From DATBQN01 sp963755825 (GTDB taxonomy: Bacteria; Acidobacteriota; Thermoanaerobaculia; Multivoradales; UBA5704): a DNA stretch of 64,000 nt. The DNA is taken from the NCBI GenBank assembly GCA_963755825.1, contig CAVWLA010000003.1, positions 2,108,001-2,172,000 on the forward strand. Reading direction: 5' to 3'. The notes under the pieces are model-generated. The model did no database searches. It had not been told where the DNA came from and saw only the letters and a list, made by a program, of their open reading frames with translations. Shown here one piece after another: positions 51,475-60,167 of the stretch. The number at the start of each line of letters is the position of its first letter. Position 1 is the stretch's first letter. Made by a program: the position numbers and the translations under genes.

Positions 51475-53721
51475 GTGAGCCGTATCGCCGCATCCCTCCG
51501 CCGTCCCCGTTCCCTCGCCATCTTCCTGCCGTTCCTGTCGCTCTTCGCGTCGCTGGCTCCGGCGCCTCCGGCAGCTCCAGCGCCCCCGGCCACGGCGAGA
51601 CCGCTGCGCGACCTCGACATCGGCCGCCAGTACGCGCCGGCCGCCGCCGCGCTCCGCCGCCGCGACTGCGCCGCGGCCGATCAGGCGCTGGCGCCGCTCC
51701 TCGCGCGGCCGAAGACGGAGGCGACCTTCGCGCGGCTGATCTCCGGTCTCTATGCCCAGAGCTGCGCGCAGCCCGCCCTCGCCGAGGAGCGGCTCTTCGC
51801 CGCCGCCGATCCCGGCGGCGTGCTCGAGGACTGGCGCCTCTTCCTGCTCTCCGACACCGCCCTCGCCAACGGCCACGTGCTCCTCGCCCAGGCGGCCCTC
51901 GCCAAGCTCCTCGGCGACTATCCCGGCTCGCCGCTGGGACCGCGCGCCCTGGTCAAGGCGGCGACCCTCGCCTGGAGCCAGCGCAACACCGGCCGCGCCT
52001 TCGAGATGATCCAGCGCGGCCGCGACTGGAAGGTGACCGGCGAGCCGGCGGCCGAGCTCGAGAGCCTCGCCTGGGAGATCTCCGGGGCGACCGCCGACGG
52101 CGCGCGGCAGGCGGAGGCGGCGCGCCGCCTGCTCGTGCAGTCGCCCGCCGAGGCGGCGCGCCTGCACGTCTCCGATGCCCTGCGCGGCAGGAGCGGCGGC
52201 CTCGACTGGTCCGATCTGCTCACCGCGGCCGAGCTCAAGAGCCGCGCCTCGTCGCTCCTGGCGCTCGATCTCGGCACCAATGCGCTCGCCGCCCTCGAGG
52301 CGGTGCGCGCGCGCGACCGCGACGTCGACTGGTATGTGCTCAAGGCCGACATCCTCACCCGCGACCATCTCGGCCTGGAGGCGCTGGCGCTGCTCTCGCC
52401 GCTCGCCTCCAACGATCGCCGCGAGCAGGCGCGTCTCGAGTGGGCGCGCGCCCGCGCCGCCCTCGACGTCGCCGCCGCCCACCGCGGGCGCAACAACCTG
52501 GCGGCGGCCGAGCGCCGCTCGTTCCAGCAGATCGCCGTGCAGCACCTCCGCCAGGTGATCGAGCTGGGGACCGAGCCCGAGCTGGCGGCCAAGGCGCTGC
52601 GCGCCCTCTATGCCGACTTCGCCGAATCCGAGCTCTTCGACCGCGCCGTCGAGACCCTGAAGCAGCTGCGCCGGCTCGATCCGGCCGACACCACCGGCGC
52701 CGCCAACCTGTGGGCGCTCGGCTGGCGCGAGTACGCCCGCCGCAACGCCTCGGGCGCCATCGGCTACTGGACCGAGCTCGCCGACATCTACCCGGAGGAC
52801 AGCAACGCCCGCCGCGGCCGCTACTGGACGGCGCGCGCCTTCGACGAGCTCGGCGAGACGGCGCGGGCGCAGGAGATCTACGGCCAGATCGCCGGCTCCG
52901 ACACCGCCGACTTCTACCGCCGCAGCGCTCTCGTGCGGATGAAGGCGCCCGCCGCGGCGCGCGGCGTGCGGGTGGCGCTCGACGCCGCCTCACCCTCCGC
53001 CGGCGAGCCGTGGCCGAACGATCCGGTGCTGGAGCGCGCGCGGCTGCTCTCCGACGTCGGCCTCGACGCCCTGGCGTCGGCCGAGATCGAGCTCGTCAAG
53101 CCCAAGGCGCAGCCGAAGGCGGTGGCGGCGCTCAACGCCCTCTGCCTGGCGCGGCGCGGCGAGCGCCGCAAGAGCATGCTCGCCATCCGCGCCGCCTTCC
53201 CGGCCCTGGGCTCGCCCTACCAAGCGGCGGTGCCGGCCGAGGCCCTCCGCCTCTACTACCCGCTCGACTATCAGGAGCCGGTGCGCAGCTGGGCGGCGCG
53301 CAACCGGCTCCCCGCCTCGCTCGTCTACGGCATCATCCGCCAGGAGAGCGCCTTCGATCCGGCCGTCACCAGCACCGCCGGCGCCCGCGGCCTGATGCAG
53401 CTGATGCCGGGGACGGCGCGCGAGCTGGCGCACGAGTTCGGCGTCCCCTTCGCGGCGGACCGCCTGGCCGATCCCTCCTACAACCTGCAGCTCGGCACCA
53501 CCTACTTCCGCCAGGTGATGTCGATGTTCGACGACAACCTGGAGCTGGCGCTCGCCGGCTACAACGGCGGCCCGTTCCGCATCAAGCGCCTGTGGCACGA
53601 GCGCGGCGGCGAGCTCGACCGCTTCCTCGAGGGGCTGGACCTCGAGGAGTCGAAGGTCTACGTCAAGCGCATCCTGGTGCTCTCGGACAGCTACCGCCAG
53701 CTCTATCCGCAAGCCGGCTAG
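51475..53721 (+). CDS. soluble lytic murein transglycosylase (Slt70-like)
   Basis: 748 residues with a signal peptide (IFLPFLSLFASLAPAPP). A long alpha-helical repeat superhelix (about 60-590) is followed by the SLT domain: LVYGIIRQESAFDPAVTSTA (catalytic Glu near residue 622), GARGLMQLMPGTARELAHEF and LALAGYNGGPFRIKRLW. It cleaves peptidoglycan between MurNAc and GlcNAc to give 1,6-anhydro products in the periplasm. GTG at 51475 is taken as start because the signal peptide follows. Its stop overlaps the next gene start by one base (TAGTG). Confidence 0.9.
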   Translation: MSRIAASLRRPRSLAIFLPFLSLFASLAPAPPAAPAPPATARPLRDLDIGRQYAPAAAALRRRDCAAADQALAPLLARPKTEATFARLISGLYAQSCAQPALAEERLFAAADPGGVLEDWRLFLLSDTALANGHVLLAQAALAKLLGDYPGSPLGPRALVKAATLAWSQRNTGRAFEMIQRGRDWKVTGEPAAELESLAWEISGATADGARQAEAARRLLVQSPAEAARLHVSDALRGRSGGLDWSDLLTAAELKSRASSLLALDLGTNALAALEAVRARDRDVDWYVLKADILTRDHLGLEALALLSPLASNDRREQARLEWARARAALDVAAAHRGRNNLAAAERRSFQQIAVQHLRQVIELGTEPELAAKALRALYADFAESELFDRAVETLKQLRRLDPADTTGAANLWALGWREYARRNASGAIGYWTELADIYPEDSNARRGRYWTARAFDELGETARAQEIYGQIAGSDTADFYRRSALVRMKAPAAARGVRVALDAASPSAGEPWPNDPVLERARLLSDVGLDALASAEIELVKPKAQPKAVAALNALCLARRGERRKSMLAIRAAFPALGSPYQAAVPAEALRLYYPLDYQEPVRSWAARNRLPASLVYGIIRQESAFDPAVTSTAGARGLMQLMPGTARELAHEFGVPFAADRLADPSYNLQLGTTYFRQVMSMFDDNLELALAGYNGGPFRIKRLWHERGGELDRFLEGLDLEESKVYVKRILVLSDSYRQLYPQAG

Positions 53722-55190
53722 TGGGAGCCACGGCGCCGCGGCGCGGGCCTGCCATCGCCGCGATCTCGGTGATCGCGGCGATCTCCGCGCTCTCGGTGAT
53801 CACCGCCTGCCATCGCCCGCCGGCGCCGGCGGACTCCGGCGGCGGTCCGATCGTCCTCATCACCTTCGACGGCCTGCGCGCCGATGCCGTCGGCAGCCTC
53901 GGCGGCGAGCCCGGCCTGACCCCCCATCTCGACGAGCTGGCCGCCGGCGCCGACTGGGCGGGCCGTGCCATCGCCTCCTCCTCGTGGACGGTGCCCTCGA
54001 TGGCCTCGCTGTGGACCGGCCTGCGGCCGTGGCAGCACCAGGCGATCGACAGCCGGCGGGCGGCGCTCGCGAGCGACCTCTTGACCCTCCCCGAGGCGCT
54101 CAAGGCGGCGGGCTACCGCACCCGCGGCTTCTCCTCCGGCCCCTGGCTCACCCCGCGCCTCGGCTACGGCCGCGGCTTCGACGAGCTCACCGCGCTCGGC
54201 GACGGCGTCGCCGCCGTCGCCCGGCTGCAGCACCTCGGCGGCGGCCGCGACTTCGTCTGGATCCACGTCCCCGAGCCGCACCTGCCGTGGATCCGCCGCC
54301 CCTGGCTGCGCGACAACCTGAGCGAAGCGCTCCGCCGCGGCATGCCGGGCGGCCTGCCGCGGAGCGTCGAGGCCGCGGACTTGGCCGAGTTCGCCGATCC
54401 GCAGAAACCGCTCGCCGGCGACGATCGCGCCTCGTACCGCGCCCTCTACCTGCTCGACGTGGTGTGGGCGGATCTCCGGCTCGGCCTCTTCCTCGACGCC
54501 GTGAGGGCGAGCGGCCAGTGGAGCCGGGCGCTCGTCGTCGTCACCGCGGCGGAGGGCGAGGAGCTCGGCGAGGAGGGCCAGGTGCTGACCGGCGCCGACC
54601 TTTCGCGCCAGGTGATCGAGGTGCCGCTCGCCATCAAGCTGCCGGCGGGCTCGCGGCAACTCGCCCTGGCGCGCGGCAGCCGGCCGGCGACCCAGCGGCT
54701 CTTCGCGACCCTCCTCGAAGCCGCCGGGGAGAAGGCCGCCCCGGCGGTCGCCCCCAGCCTCTGGCGGCCGGCGCCCGCCGGCGGCTCGCGGGCCGTGCTC
54801 TCCGAGCTCTACCTCTCGGGCGGCGAGAACCGCCTGTCGCTCGTCGACGGCGACGACCAGCTCCTCTGGGAGACGCGCTTCCTGCCGCCGTCGCCCGAGC
54901 TCTACCGCGCCAGCTTCGAGAGCCGGCTGCGCCCGCTGGCGCCGCCGCTCGCCCTCCCGGCCGGCTTCGCCCGCCTCGCCACCGCCTTCGACGCCACCCC
55001 GCCGCTCTCCGGGGCGCCGCCGGCGCTCTCGCTCCGCCGCTGGGGACCCGCCGGCGGCAGCAGCCGGCTCGACGACCCCGCCCGCCGCGCCGCCCTCGCC
55101 GCCCGGCTGACGGCCGCCTGGGGGGGCTTCCTGCCGGCCGAGAGCACCCCCGCCGAGGAGGCCCGCGAGCGCGGCTCTCCCGGTCTCTGA
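53721..55190 (+). CDS. sulfatase/alkaline phosphatase-superfamily lipoprotein, probably degenerate
   Basis: 489 residues; hydrophobic leader with Cys (LSVITACHRP) suggesting a lipoprotein. IVLITFDGLRADAVGSLGGE is the N-terminal sulfatase metal motif (Asp) and SSSWTVPSMASLWTGLRPWQ matches the nucleophile region, with Thr in place of the Cys/Ser that becomes formylglycine. The second metal motif, normally SDHGEELGEHG, reads VVTAAEGEELGEEGQVLTGA, so the Asp-His pair is lost. It is therefore likely non-catalytic or uses different chemistry. GTG start overlaps the transglycosylase stop, so a coupled role in the envelope is plausible. Confidence 0.68.
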   Translation: MGATAPRRGPAIAAISVIAAISALSVITACHRPPAPADSGGGPIVLITFDGLRADAVGSLGGEPGLTPHLDELAAGADWAGRAIASSSWTVPSMASLWTGLRPWQHQAIDSRRAALASDLLTLPEALKAAGYRTRGFSSGPWLTPRLGYGRGFDELTALGDGVAAVARLQHLGGGRDFVWIHVPEPHLPWIRRPWLRDNLSEALRRGMPGGLPRSVEAADLAEFADPQKPLAGDDRASYRALYLLDVVWADLRLGLFLDAVRASGQWSRALVVVTAAEGEELGEEGQVLTGADLSRQVIEVPLAIKLPAGSRQLALARGSRPATQRLFATLLEAAGEKAAPAVAPSLWRPAPAGGSRAVLSELYLSGGENRLSLVDGDDQLLWETRFLPPSPELYRASFESRLRPLAPPLALPAGFARLATAFDATPPLSGAPPALSLRRWGPAGGSSRLDDPARRAALAARLTAAWGGFLPAESTPAEEARERGSPGL

Positions 55191-55269
55191 GGCCGCTGGC
55201 GTTGCGCTTTTTTCGCCTCCAACCTCGTGTGCGCTATACTGATGAACCGCCTCAGAGGGCTCTCGCCCT

Positions 55270-55342
55270 GGGTCCATAGCTCAGCGGTTAGAGCGTCCGG
55301 CTCATAACCGGCAGGTCCCTGGTTCGAATCCAGGTGGACCCA
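55270..55342 (+). tRNA. tRNA-Met (CAT)
   Basis: Acceptor GGGTCCA/TGGACCC, D-stem GCTC/GAGC, anticodon loop CTCATAA (anticodon CAT), T-arm CCTGG-TTCGAAT-CCAGG. The first acceptor pair is G-C and there is no three-GC anticodon stem, so it is not the initiator. A lysidine-modified Ile tRNA (CAT) cannot be excluded. CCA is not encoded (ACCG follows), unlike tRNA-Arg at 29143. Confidence 0.92.
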
Positions 55343-55420
55343 CCGATTCGAGGGAGTTCGGGTTGGAGACTGAACAAGAGATCGAGATTCCTGGCCCTCG
55401 CGAGAGGGGTTCGTGTATCC

Positions 55421-55457
55421 GAGGGGCGCTTCGCGAGAGGCGCCCCTCTTCGTTTTT
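55421..55457 (+). terminator. intrinsic terminator after tRNA-Met
   Basis: A 9-bp perfect stem GAGGGGCGC/GCGCCCCTC with a 10-nt loop, followed by TTCGTTTTT. It would end the tRNA transcript before the zinc-ribbon gene. Confidence 0.8.
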
Positions 55458-55484
55458 GGGATGGCTTACCATCGAGAGGAGCGG

Positions 55485-56240
55485 ATGCTTGCAATGACGA
55501 CTCAGCACCTCGACACCATCGTGGAGCTGCAAGGCGCGCTCGACCAGCTGCGCGACGCCGAGCGGCGCCTCCACGGCATTCCCGACTGGATGAAGGAGCT
55601 CCACGAGGAGCACGGCGCGCGGCAGGGGGAGATCGAAGCCCTCGAGGCCGACGCCGAGGCGATCGCCCACGACCGCCGGTTCGCCGAGGCGGCGATCGGC
55701 GACGTGCAGGAGAAGCTCAAGAAGTACCAGCAGCAGATCAACAAGGTGAGCACCCAGCGCGAGTACGGCGCCCTGCTGCAGGAGATCGACACCGCCAAGG
55801 CGCAGATCGCCGCCTCCGAGGAGCAGGCCCTGGCGATGATCGAGCGCTTCGACCAGACGCAGAAGGAGCTCGCCGCCAAGCGCGAGGCCTTCCGCGAGGT
55901 CGAGGAGCGCTATGCCGTCGAGCTCGCCCGCTGGGAGGGTGAGAAGCCGGCGGTGGCGCGGCAGGTCGACGAGCTCAACGGCCGCATCGCGGTGCTCAAG
56001 GACCGCCTGCCGAAGGGCCTCGTCTCGCAGTACGAGCGCATCCGCGAGCGCCATCCGAACGGCGCCCTCGCGGCCATCCGTCTCCTCGAGCGGCCCGGCC
56101 GCGGCCAGCGCGAGTGGCACTGCGGCGCCTGCAGCTACCGGGTGCGCCCGCAGGTGGTGGTGGAGATCAAGAACAACGGCAGCCTCGTCCAGTGCGACAG
56201 CTGCAAGCGCATCCTCTACGTCGAGGAGGCTCCGGCCTGA
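55485..56240 (+). CDS. coiled-coil zinc-ribbon protein (CT398/YciX-like)
   Basis: 251 residues: a long antiparallel coiled coil (about 10-180; FAEAAIGDVQEKLKKYQQQI, NKVSTQREYGALLQEIDTAK) followed by a C4 zinc ribbon WHCGACSYRVRPQVV with VQCDSCKRILYVEE. KVSTQREYGALLQEI is the signature segment of the family, whose members in Chlamydia and Helicobacter are small structural or nucleic-acid-associated proteins. Either ATG 55485 or 55494 is possible; GAGAGGAG lies 3 nt before the first and 12 nt before the second. Confidence 0.82.
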   Translation: MLAMTTQHLDTIVELQGALDQLRDAERRLHGIPDWMKELHEEHGARQGEIEALEADAEAIAHDRRFAEAAIGDVQEKLKKYQQQINKVSTQREYGALLQEIDTAKAQIAASEEQALAMIERFDQTQKELAAKREAFREVEERYAVELARWEGEKPAVARQVDELNGRIAVLKDRLPKGLVSQYERIRERHPNGALAAIRLLERPGRGQREWHCGACSYRVRPQVVVEIKNNGSLVQCDSCKRILYVEEAPA

Positions 56241-56282
56241 GCCTCGCGGCACGGCGGCGATGAGCTCTCCGATGCGCTCCGC

Positions 56283-56993
56283 ATGAGCTCTGAAATTGCC
56301 TTGCGGCTCGCCGCCGTGCGCCGGGAGATCGCCGAGGCCTGCGCACGGAGCGGCCGCCAGCCGGAGGAGGTCACCCTCGTCGGCGCCAGCAAGATCCAGC
56401 CGGCCGCGGCGCTCCGCACCGCCTGGGACGCCGGCCTCCGGGTCTTCGGCGAGAACCGCGTGCAGGAGGCGGCGGCGAAGCGGCCCGAGCTGCCGGCGGC
56501 GCTCGAGTGGCACCTGATCGGCCCCCTGCAATCGAACAAGGTGAAGCAGGCGCTCGACCTCTTCTCGGCGATCCATTCGATCGACCGCCCGAAGATCGCC
56601 GCGGCGCTCGACCGCGAGGCGGCGGAGCGCGGCGGCCGCCTCGCCGGCTTCCTCGAGATCAACCTCGGCGGCGAGGCGACCAAGCACGGCTTCCCGGCCG
56701 CCGGGCTCGCCGAGGCGGTGCGGCCGCTCGCCGCGCTCGGCCACCTGCGGATCGTCGGCCTGATGGCCATCCCTCCCCAGGGCGAGGGCGCCGAGGCGTC
56801 GCGCCCCTGGTTCCGCCGCCTGCGCGCGCTGCGCGACGAGCTCGCCCGCCTGCCGGAGTGGCGGGACTTCCCCGGCCACCTCTCGATGGGGATGAGCGGC
56901 GACTTCGCCGTGGCGGTCGAGGAGGGTGCCACCCATGTGCGCGTCGGCACTGCGATCTTCGGCCGTCGACCGAAGCCGGCCCGAGCGGTCTAA
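56283..56993 (+). CDS. YggS-family pyridoxal phosphate-binding protein
   Basis: 236 residues. EVTLVGASKIQPAAALRTAW holds the PLP-binding Lys, GLRVFGENRVQEAAAKRPEL and EWHLIGPLQSNKVKQALDLF follow, then LSMGMSGDFAVAVEEGATHV and VRVGTAIFG at the phosphate site. PLPBP/YggS proteins keep intracellular PLP and amino-acid pools in balance rather than catalysing. The neighbour downstream is divIVA-like, an association common in other bacteria (ylmE-sepF-divIVA). Confidence 0.93.
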   Translation: MSSEIALRLAAVRREIAEACARSGRQPEEVTLVGASKIQPAAALRTAWDAGLRVFGENRVQEAAAKRPELPAALEWHLIGPLQSNKVKQALDLFSAIHSIDRPKIAAALDREAAERGGRLAGFLEINLGGEATKHGFPAAGLAEAVRPLAALGHLRIVGLMAIPPQGEGAEASRPWFRRLRALRDELARLPEWRDFPGHLSMGMSGDFAVAVEEGATHVRVGTAIFGRRPKPARAV

Positions 56994-57121
56994 ACTGGCT
57001 GCAGAGCAGGCTTTTTCCGGCCTCGGCGAGCGGCCATGGTAAGATGCGCATCCTTTTATCCGCTCGCTGGAGGCCGGCGCCGGCTGCCGCGCGCCGCCGG
57101 CTCGATTGAGGAGGCTCCGCC

Positions 57122-57628
57122 ATGGCCCTCACCCCCCTCGAAGTCCAGAAGATGCGCTTCCCGCTCAAGATGCGGGGGTTCGACCCCGGCGAGGTGGAGA
57201 ATTTCCTGTCGCTGGTGGCGGAGGAGCTCGCCGCCAAGGCCTCGCAGCTCGACAAGGCCGAGCGCGAGAACCGCTACTACCGCCAGCGGCTGGAGGAGAC
57301 CGAGCACCGCGAGCACCAGCTGCAGCAGACGCTCCTCCAGGCGCAGAAGGTCTCCGACGAGATCACCGCCAACGCCCGCCGCGAGGCCGAGCTGATGCTC
57401 AAGGAGGCCGAGATCGCCGCCGACCGCATGGTGGAGCAGGCGATCGAGCAGGCCACCCGCTTCGAGGCGAAGATCACCGAGATGCGCACCATGCGCCGCG
57501 AGCTGCAGATGAAGTTCAAGAGCACGATCGACCTCTTCCAGCGCATCCTCGAGGCCGACACCGAGGACGAGCGGGCGACGGCGACCGTCCACACGCTCAC
57601 CCGCAAGCGCCGCGACGGCGCCTCCTGA
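57122..57628 (+). CDS. DivIVA-domain coiled-coil protein
   Basis: 168 residues. LEVQKMRFPLKMRGFDPGEV with ENFLSLVAEEL is the DivIVA N-terminal membrane-binding block; the rest is coiled coil (ANARREAELMLKEAEIAADR) with the typical late segment RRELQMKFKSTIDLF. DivIVA proteins mark curved membrane at poles or septa and organise division or growth. GATTGAGGAGGCTCCGCC precedes the ATG, a strong ribosome site. It lies after YggS and before a short gene. Confidence 0.88.
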   Translation: MALTPLEVQKMRFPLKMRGFDPGEVENFLSLVAEELAAKASQLDKAERENRYYRQRLEETEHREHQLQQTLLQAQKVSDEITANARREAELMLKEAEIAADRMVEQAIEQATRFEAKITEMRTMRRELQMKFKSTIDLFQRILEADTEDERATATVHTLTRKRRDGAS

Positions 57629-57630
57629 CC

Positions 57631-58068
57631 GTGGCACCCGATCCCGCGCCCGCGACCGGCGCCCGGATCCCGCCGCCGGCGGCCCGGCGCCTGTTCCCCG
57701 ATCAGCCGCCAGCAGATCTCGATCTCACCTCCGCCGCGCCGTTCGTCGTCGAGCGCCTGCTCGAGGACGGCGACGGCGCCGATCTCGCCTGGCTCTTCGC
57801 CGCCCTCTCGGAGGCGCGGGTGAGCGCCTGGCTCGCCGAGCGCGGCGATCGCCGCCTCTCGCGACGCAGCCGCGCCTTCTGGAGCCTGGTCCTCGGCGCC
57901 GACTTCCCGGCGAGTCCTGGCTCCGTTGGGTCTCCTGCGGGCGGCCGCCTTCGGCCCCACCCGCCCTTCACACCCTTCCAGGCGCCCGTCCTCGGAACCA
58001 AACGGAGCCAGGACTCCCCTGCAGCCGGGGATGCTCCCGCCGACCGCGCCGACCTGTGGCCGCTCTGA
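57631..58068 (+). CDS. short partner protein of AbiEii-type nucleotidyltransferase, extended by repeat element
   Basis: 145 residues as read. The first 93 (RLFPDQPPADLDLTSAAPFV, VERLLEDGDGADLAWLFAAL, RRSRAFWSLVLGAD) look like the short DUF6922-type proteins that precede AbiEii-like nucleotidyltransferase genes; the match is from memory and not firm. From about residue 95 to 129 the frame runs through the palindromic element at 57912-58016, and the last residues overlap the next gene. GTG 57631 starts 2 nt after divIVA. The C-terminal 50 residues are probably an artefact of the insertion, so the native end may have been replaced. Confidence 0.5.
   Translation: MAPDPAPATGARIPPPAARRLFPDQPPADLDLTSAAPFVVERLLEDGDGADLAWLFAALSEARVSAWLAERGDRRLSRRSRAFWSLVLGADFPASPGSVGSPAGGRLRPHPPFTPFQAPVLGTKRSQDSPAAGDAPADRADLWPL
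57912..58016. repeat. 105-bp palindromic element, copy B
   Basis: Arms GAGTCCTGGCTCCGTT (57912-57927) and its exact complement (58001-58016), extended to 19 nt with one mismatch, enclose a 67-nt core (57931-57997) that matches copy A (32267-32333 read on the minus strand) at 60 of 67 positions. Of the six positions where the left arms differ from copy A, five are matched by complementary changes in the right arm. Confidence 0.85.
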
Positions 58069-58826
58069 GCCGAGAGACGGCGGAGCCGGGCCGCCTGACG
58101 CTCGACCATCCCGAGGCGCTCGCCCCGGCGGCCCGCGGGCTCGCCGAGCGGCTCGCCGAGCGCCCCTTCGCCGAGGAGATGTACCTCGCCGGCTCGGCGG
58201 CGCTCGCCCTCTACCTCGGCCACCGGCCGGTGCGCGACCTCGACCTGATGACCGCCACCAACCGGCTGACCGGCCCCGAGCGGCGCGATCTCCTGCTCGA
58301 GCTCCTCGCCCTCGCGCCGCTCGCTCCAGGAGCCCCGAAACCGGAGGTCGAGACGGCGCGCGACGGCTACCTCTTCGTGCGCTTTCCGGCCGGCGCTGGC
58401 GAGCCCTCCGGCGGCACCGGCATGCGCTTCTTCTACTACCCCTATCCGCTCGCCGATCCCTGCGAGGAGCTGGGGCGCCTGCAGGTCGCCTCGGCGGTCG
58501 ACCTCGGGCTGATGAAGATCGCGGCGATCATCAGCCGCGGCAGCCGGCGCGACTTCGTCGACCTCTACAGCCTCTGCCGCGCCGTCCCGCTGGCGGCGCT
58601 CCTGGCCCGCGCCGCCGACAAGTTCGGCCACGTGCGCGACTTCCCGCTGCAGGCGCTCAAGGGCCTCGCCGACCTCTCGGCGACGGAGGGCGAGCCGATG
58701 CCGCCGGCCTCGCCGCTCGCCGCGCCGCTCGCCTGGGACGAGGTCGCCGCCTGGCTCGCGAGCACGGTGCGCGACCTCGGCCGCGAGGCGGTCGGCCTCC
58801 CCGCCGACGCCGAGACATCGCCATGA
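58056..58826 (+). CDS. AbiEii/AbiGii-type nucleotidyltransferase-fold protein
   Basis: 256 residues. EEMYLAGSAALALYLGHRPV with RDLDLMTATNRLTGPE gives the GS motif and D-x-D of the nucleotidyltransferase fold, and MKIAAIISRGSRRDFVDLYS the later conserved K and RDxxDLY segment. Toxins of the AbiEii/MenT group transfer nucleotides to tRNA; their antitoxin is usually upstream. The gene upstream is a short protein altered by a repeat element. GTG 58056 overlaps it by 13 nt; the stop overlaps hutI (ATGA). Confidence 0.75.
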   Translation: MAALSRETAEPGRLTLDHPEALAPAARGLAERLAERPFAEEMYLAGSAALALYLGHRPVRDLDLMTATNRLTGPERRDLLLELLALAPLAPGAPKPEVETARDGYLFVRFPAGAGEPSGGTGMRFFYYPYPLADPCEELGRLQVASAVDLGLMKIAAIISRGSRRDFVDLYSLCRAVPLAALLARAADKFGHVRDFPLQALKGLADLSATEGEPMPPASPLAAPLAWDEVAAWLASTVRDLGREAVGLPADAETSP

Positions 58827-60109
58827 ACGCCGCCGCGAGCACACTCCTCATCGAGAACCTCGGCGAGGTGGCGACGCCGCTCGGCTCGACGCCCCGCCGC
58901 GGCGCCGAGCAGGGGCGCGTGGCGCGCCTCGCCGGCGCCGAGGTCGTCTGCCGCGACGGCCGCATCGCCTTCGTCGGCTCGCGCGAGGAGCGCGTCCGCC
59001 GCTTCGGCGAGCTGCCGCCGGCGCCGGGGATCGAGCGCCTGGACGGCGAGCGCGGCACGCTGGTCCCCGGCTTCGTCGATCCGCACACCCACCTGCCGTG
59101 GGCGGGGAGCCGCGAGGAGGAGTTCGCGGCGCGCCTCGCCGGCAAGACCTATGAGGAGATCGCGGCGGCCGGCGGCGGCATCCTCTCGACGGTGGCGGCG
59201 ACGCGCCGGGCGAGCGAGGACGAGCTGGTCGACGGCGTCCGCCGGCGGCTCGACCTCATGCTCGCCTGGGGGACGACGACGGCGGAGGCGAAGAGCGGCT
59301 ACGGCCTGGCGCTCGCCCCCGAGCTCAAGCAGCTCCGCGCCATCGCCCGCGCCGCCGCGGCGCACCCGGTCGACCTCGTGCCCACCCTCCTCGCCGCCCA
59401 CGAGATCCCCGCCGAGCACCGCGGCGGCGCCGCGGACCGCGCGCGCTACGTCGACATCGTCTGCGACGAGATCGTGCCGGCGGTCGCCGAGGCCGGGCTC
59501 GCCCGCTTCTGCGACGTCTTCTGCGAGCGCGGCGTCTTCTCGGCGGACGAGTCGCGGCGGGTGCTCGCGGCGGGGGCGGCGGCGGGCCTCGCGCCGCGCC
59601 TCCACGCCGACGAGTTCGTCGACTCCGGCGGCGCCGAGCTCGCCGCCGAGCTCGGGGCGCTCTCCGCCGACCACCTGATGGCGGTCTCCGAGCGCGGCAT
59701 CGAGGCGCTGGCGGCGCGCGGCGTCACCGCCGTCCTCCTCCCCGGCACCAGCTTCTTCCTGATGAAGGAGCGCTACGCGCCGGCGCGCCGCCTGGTCGAG
59801 GCCGGCGTGCCGGTGGCGCTCGCCACCGACTGCAACCCGGGCTCGTCGTACACCGAGTCGATGCCGCTCGTCATCACCCTCGCCGTGCTCAAGCTCGGCC
59901 TCTCGGTCGGCGAGAGCCTGACCGCGGCGACGCTCAACGCCGCCTGCTCGCTGGGGCTCGGCGGCGAGATCGGCTCGATCGAGGAGGGCAAGCGCGCCGA
60001 TCTCCTCCTCCTCGCGGCGCCCAACCTGCTCCACCTCGTCTATCACTACGGCGTCAACCCGGTCGCCGCGGTGGTCAAGGGCGGGCGGCTGGTGCGGCGG
60101 GCGGTTTGA
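58823..60109 (+). CDS. hutI: imidazolonepropionase
   Basis: 428 residues of the amidohydrolase superfamily: LVPGFVDPHTHLPWAGSREE supplies the HxH metal ligands, TTTAEAKSGYGLALAPELKQ and VDLVPTLLAAHEIPAEH the substrate region with His, PRLHADEFVDSGGAELAAEL and VALATDCNPGSSYTESMPLV the last ligands. It hydrolyses imidazolone-5-propionate to N-formimino-glutamate in histidine breakdown. The ATG overlaps the nucleotidyltransferase stop. Other hut genes are not in the window. Confidence 0.95.
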   Translation: MNAAASTLLIENLGEVATPLGSTPRRGAEQGRVARLAGAEVVCRDGRIAFVGSREERVRRFGELPPAPGIERLDGERGTLVPGFVDPHTHLPWAGSREEEFAARLAGKTYEEIAAAGGGILSTVAATRRASEDELVDGVRRRLDLMLAWGTTTAEAKSGYGLALAPELKQLRAIARAAAAHPVDLVPTLLAAHEIPAEHRGGAADRARYVDIVCDEIVPAVAEAGLARFCDVFCERGVFSADESRRVLAAGAAAGLAPRLHADEFVDSGGAELAAELGALSADHLMAVSERGIEALAARGVTAVLLPGTSFFLMKERYAPARRLVEAGVPVALATDCNPGSSYTESMPLVITLAVLKLGLSVGESLTAATLNAACSLGLGGEIGSIEEGKRADLLLLAAPNLLHLVYHYGVNPVAAVVKGGRLVRRAV

Positions 60110-60167
60110 CGTAGAATCCCGCCTTTACGGCAACAACCGGCGTCGTCGCCCCGAGAGGAGGACCGAG

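Noticed and set aside
55270..55342. tRNA as initiator tRNA-fMet
   Set aside because: The first acceptor pair is a normal G-C and the anticodon stem lacks three consecutive G-C pairs typical of initiators.
58823..60109. A full histidine-utilisation operon
   Set aside because: Only hutI is present; the neighbours are a nucleotidyltransferase and an FKBP isomerase.
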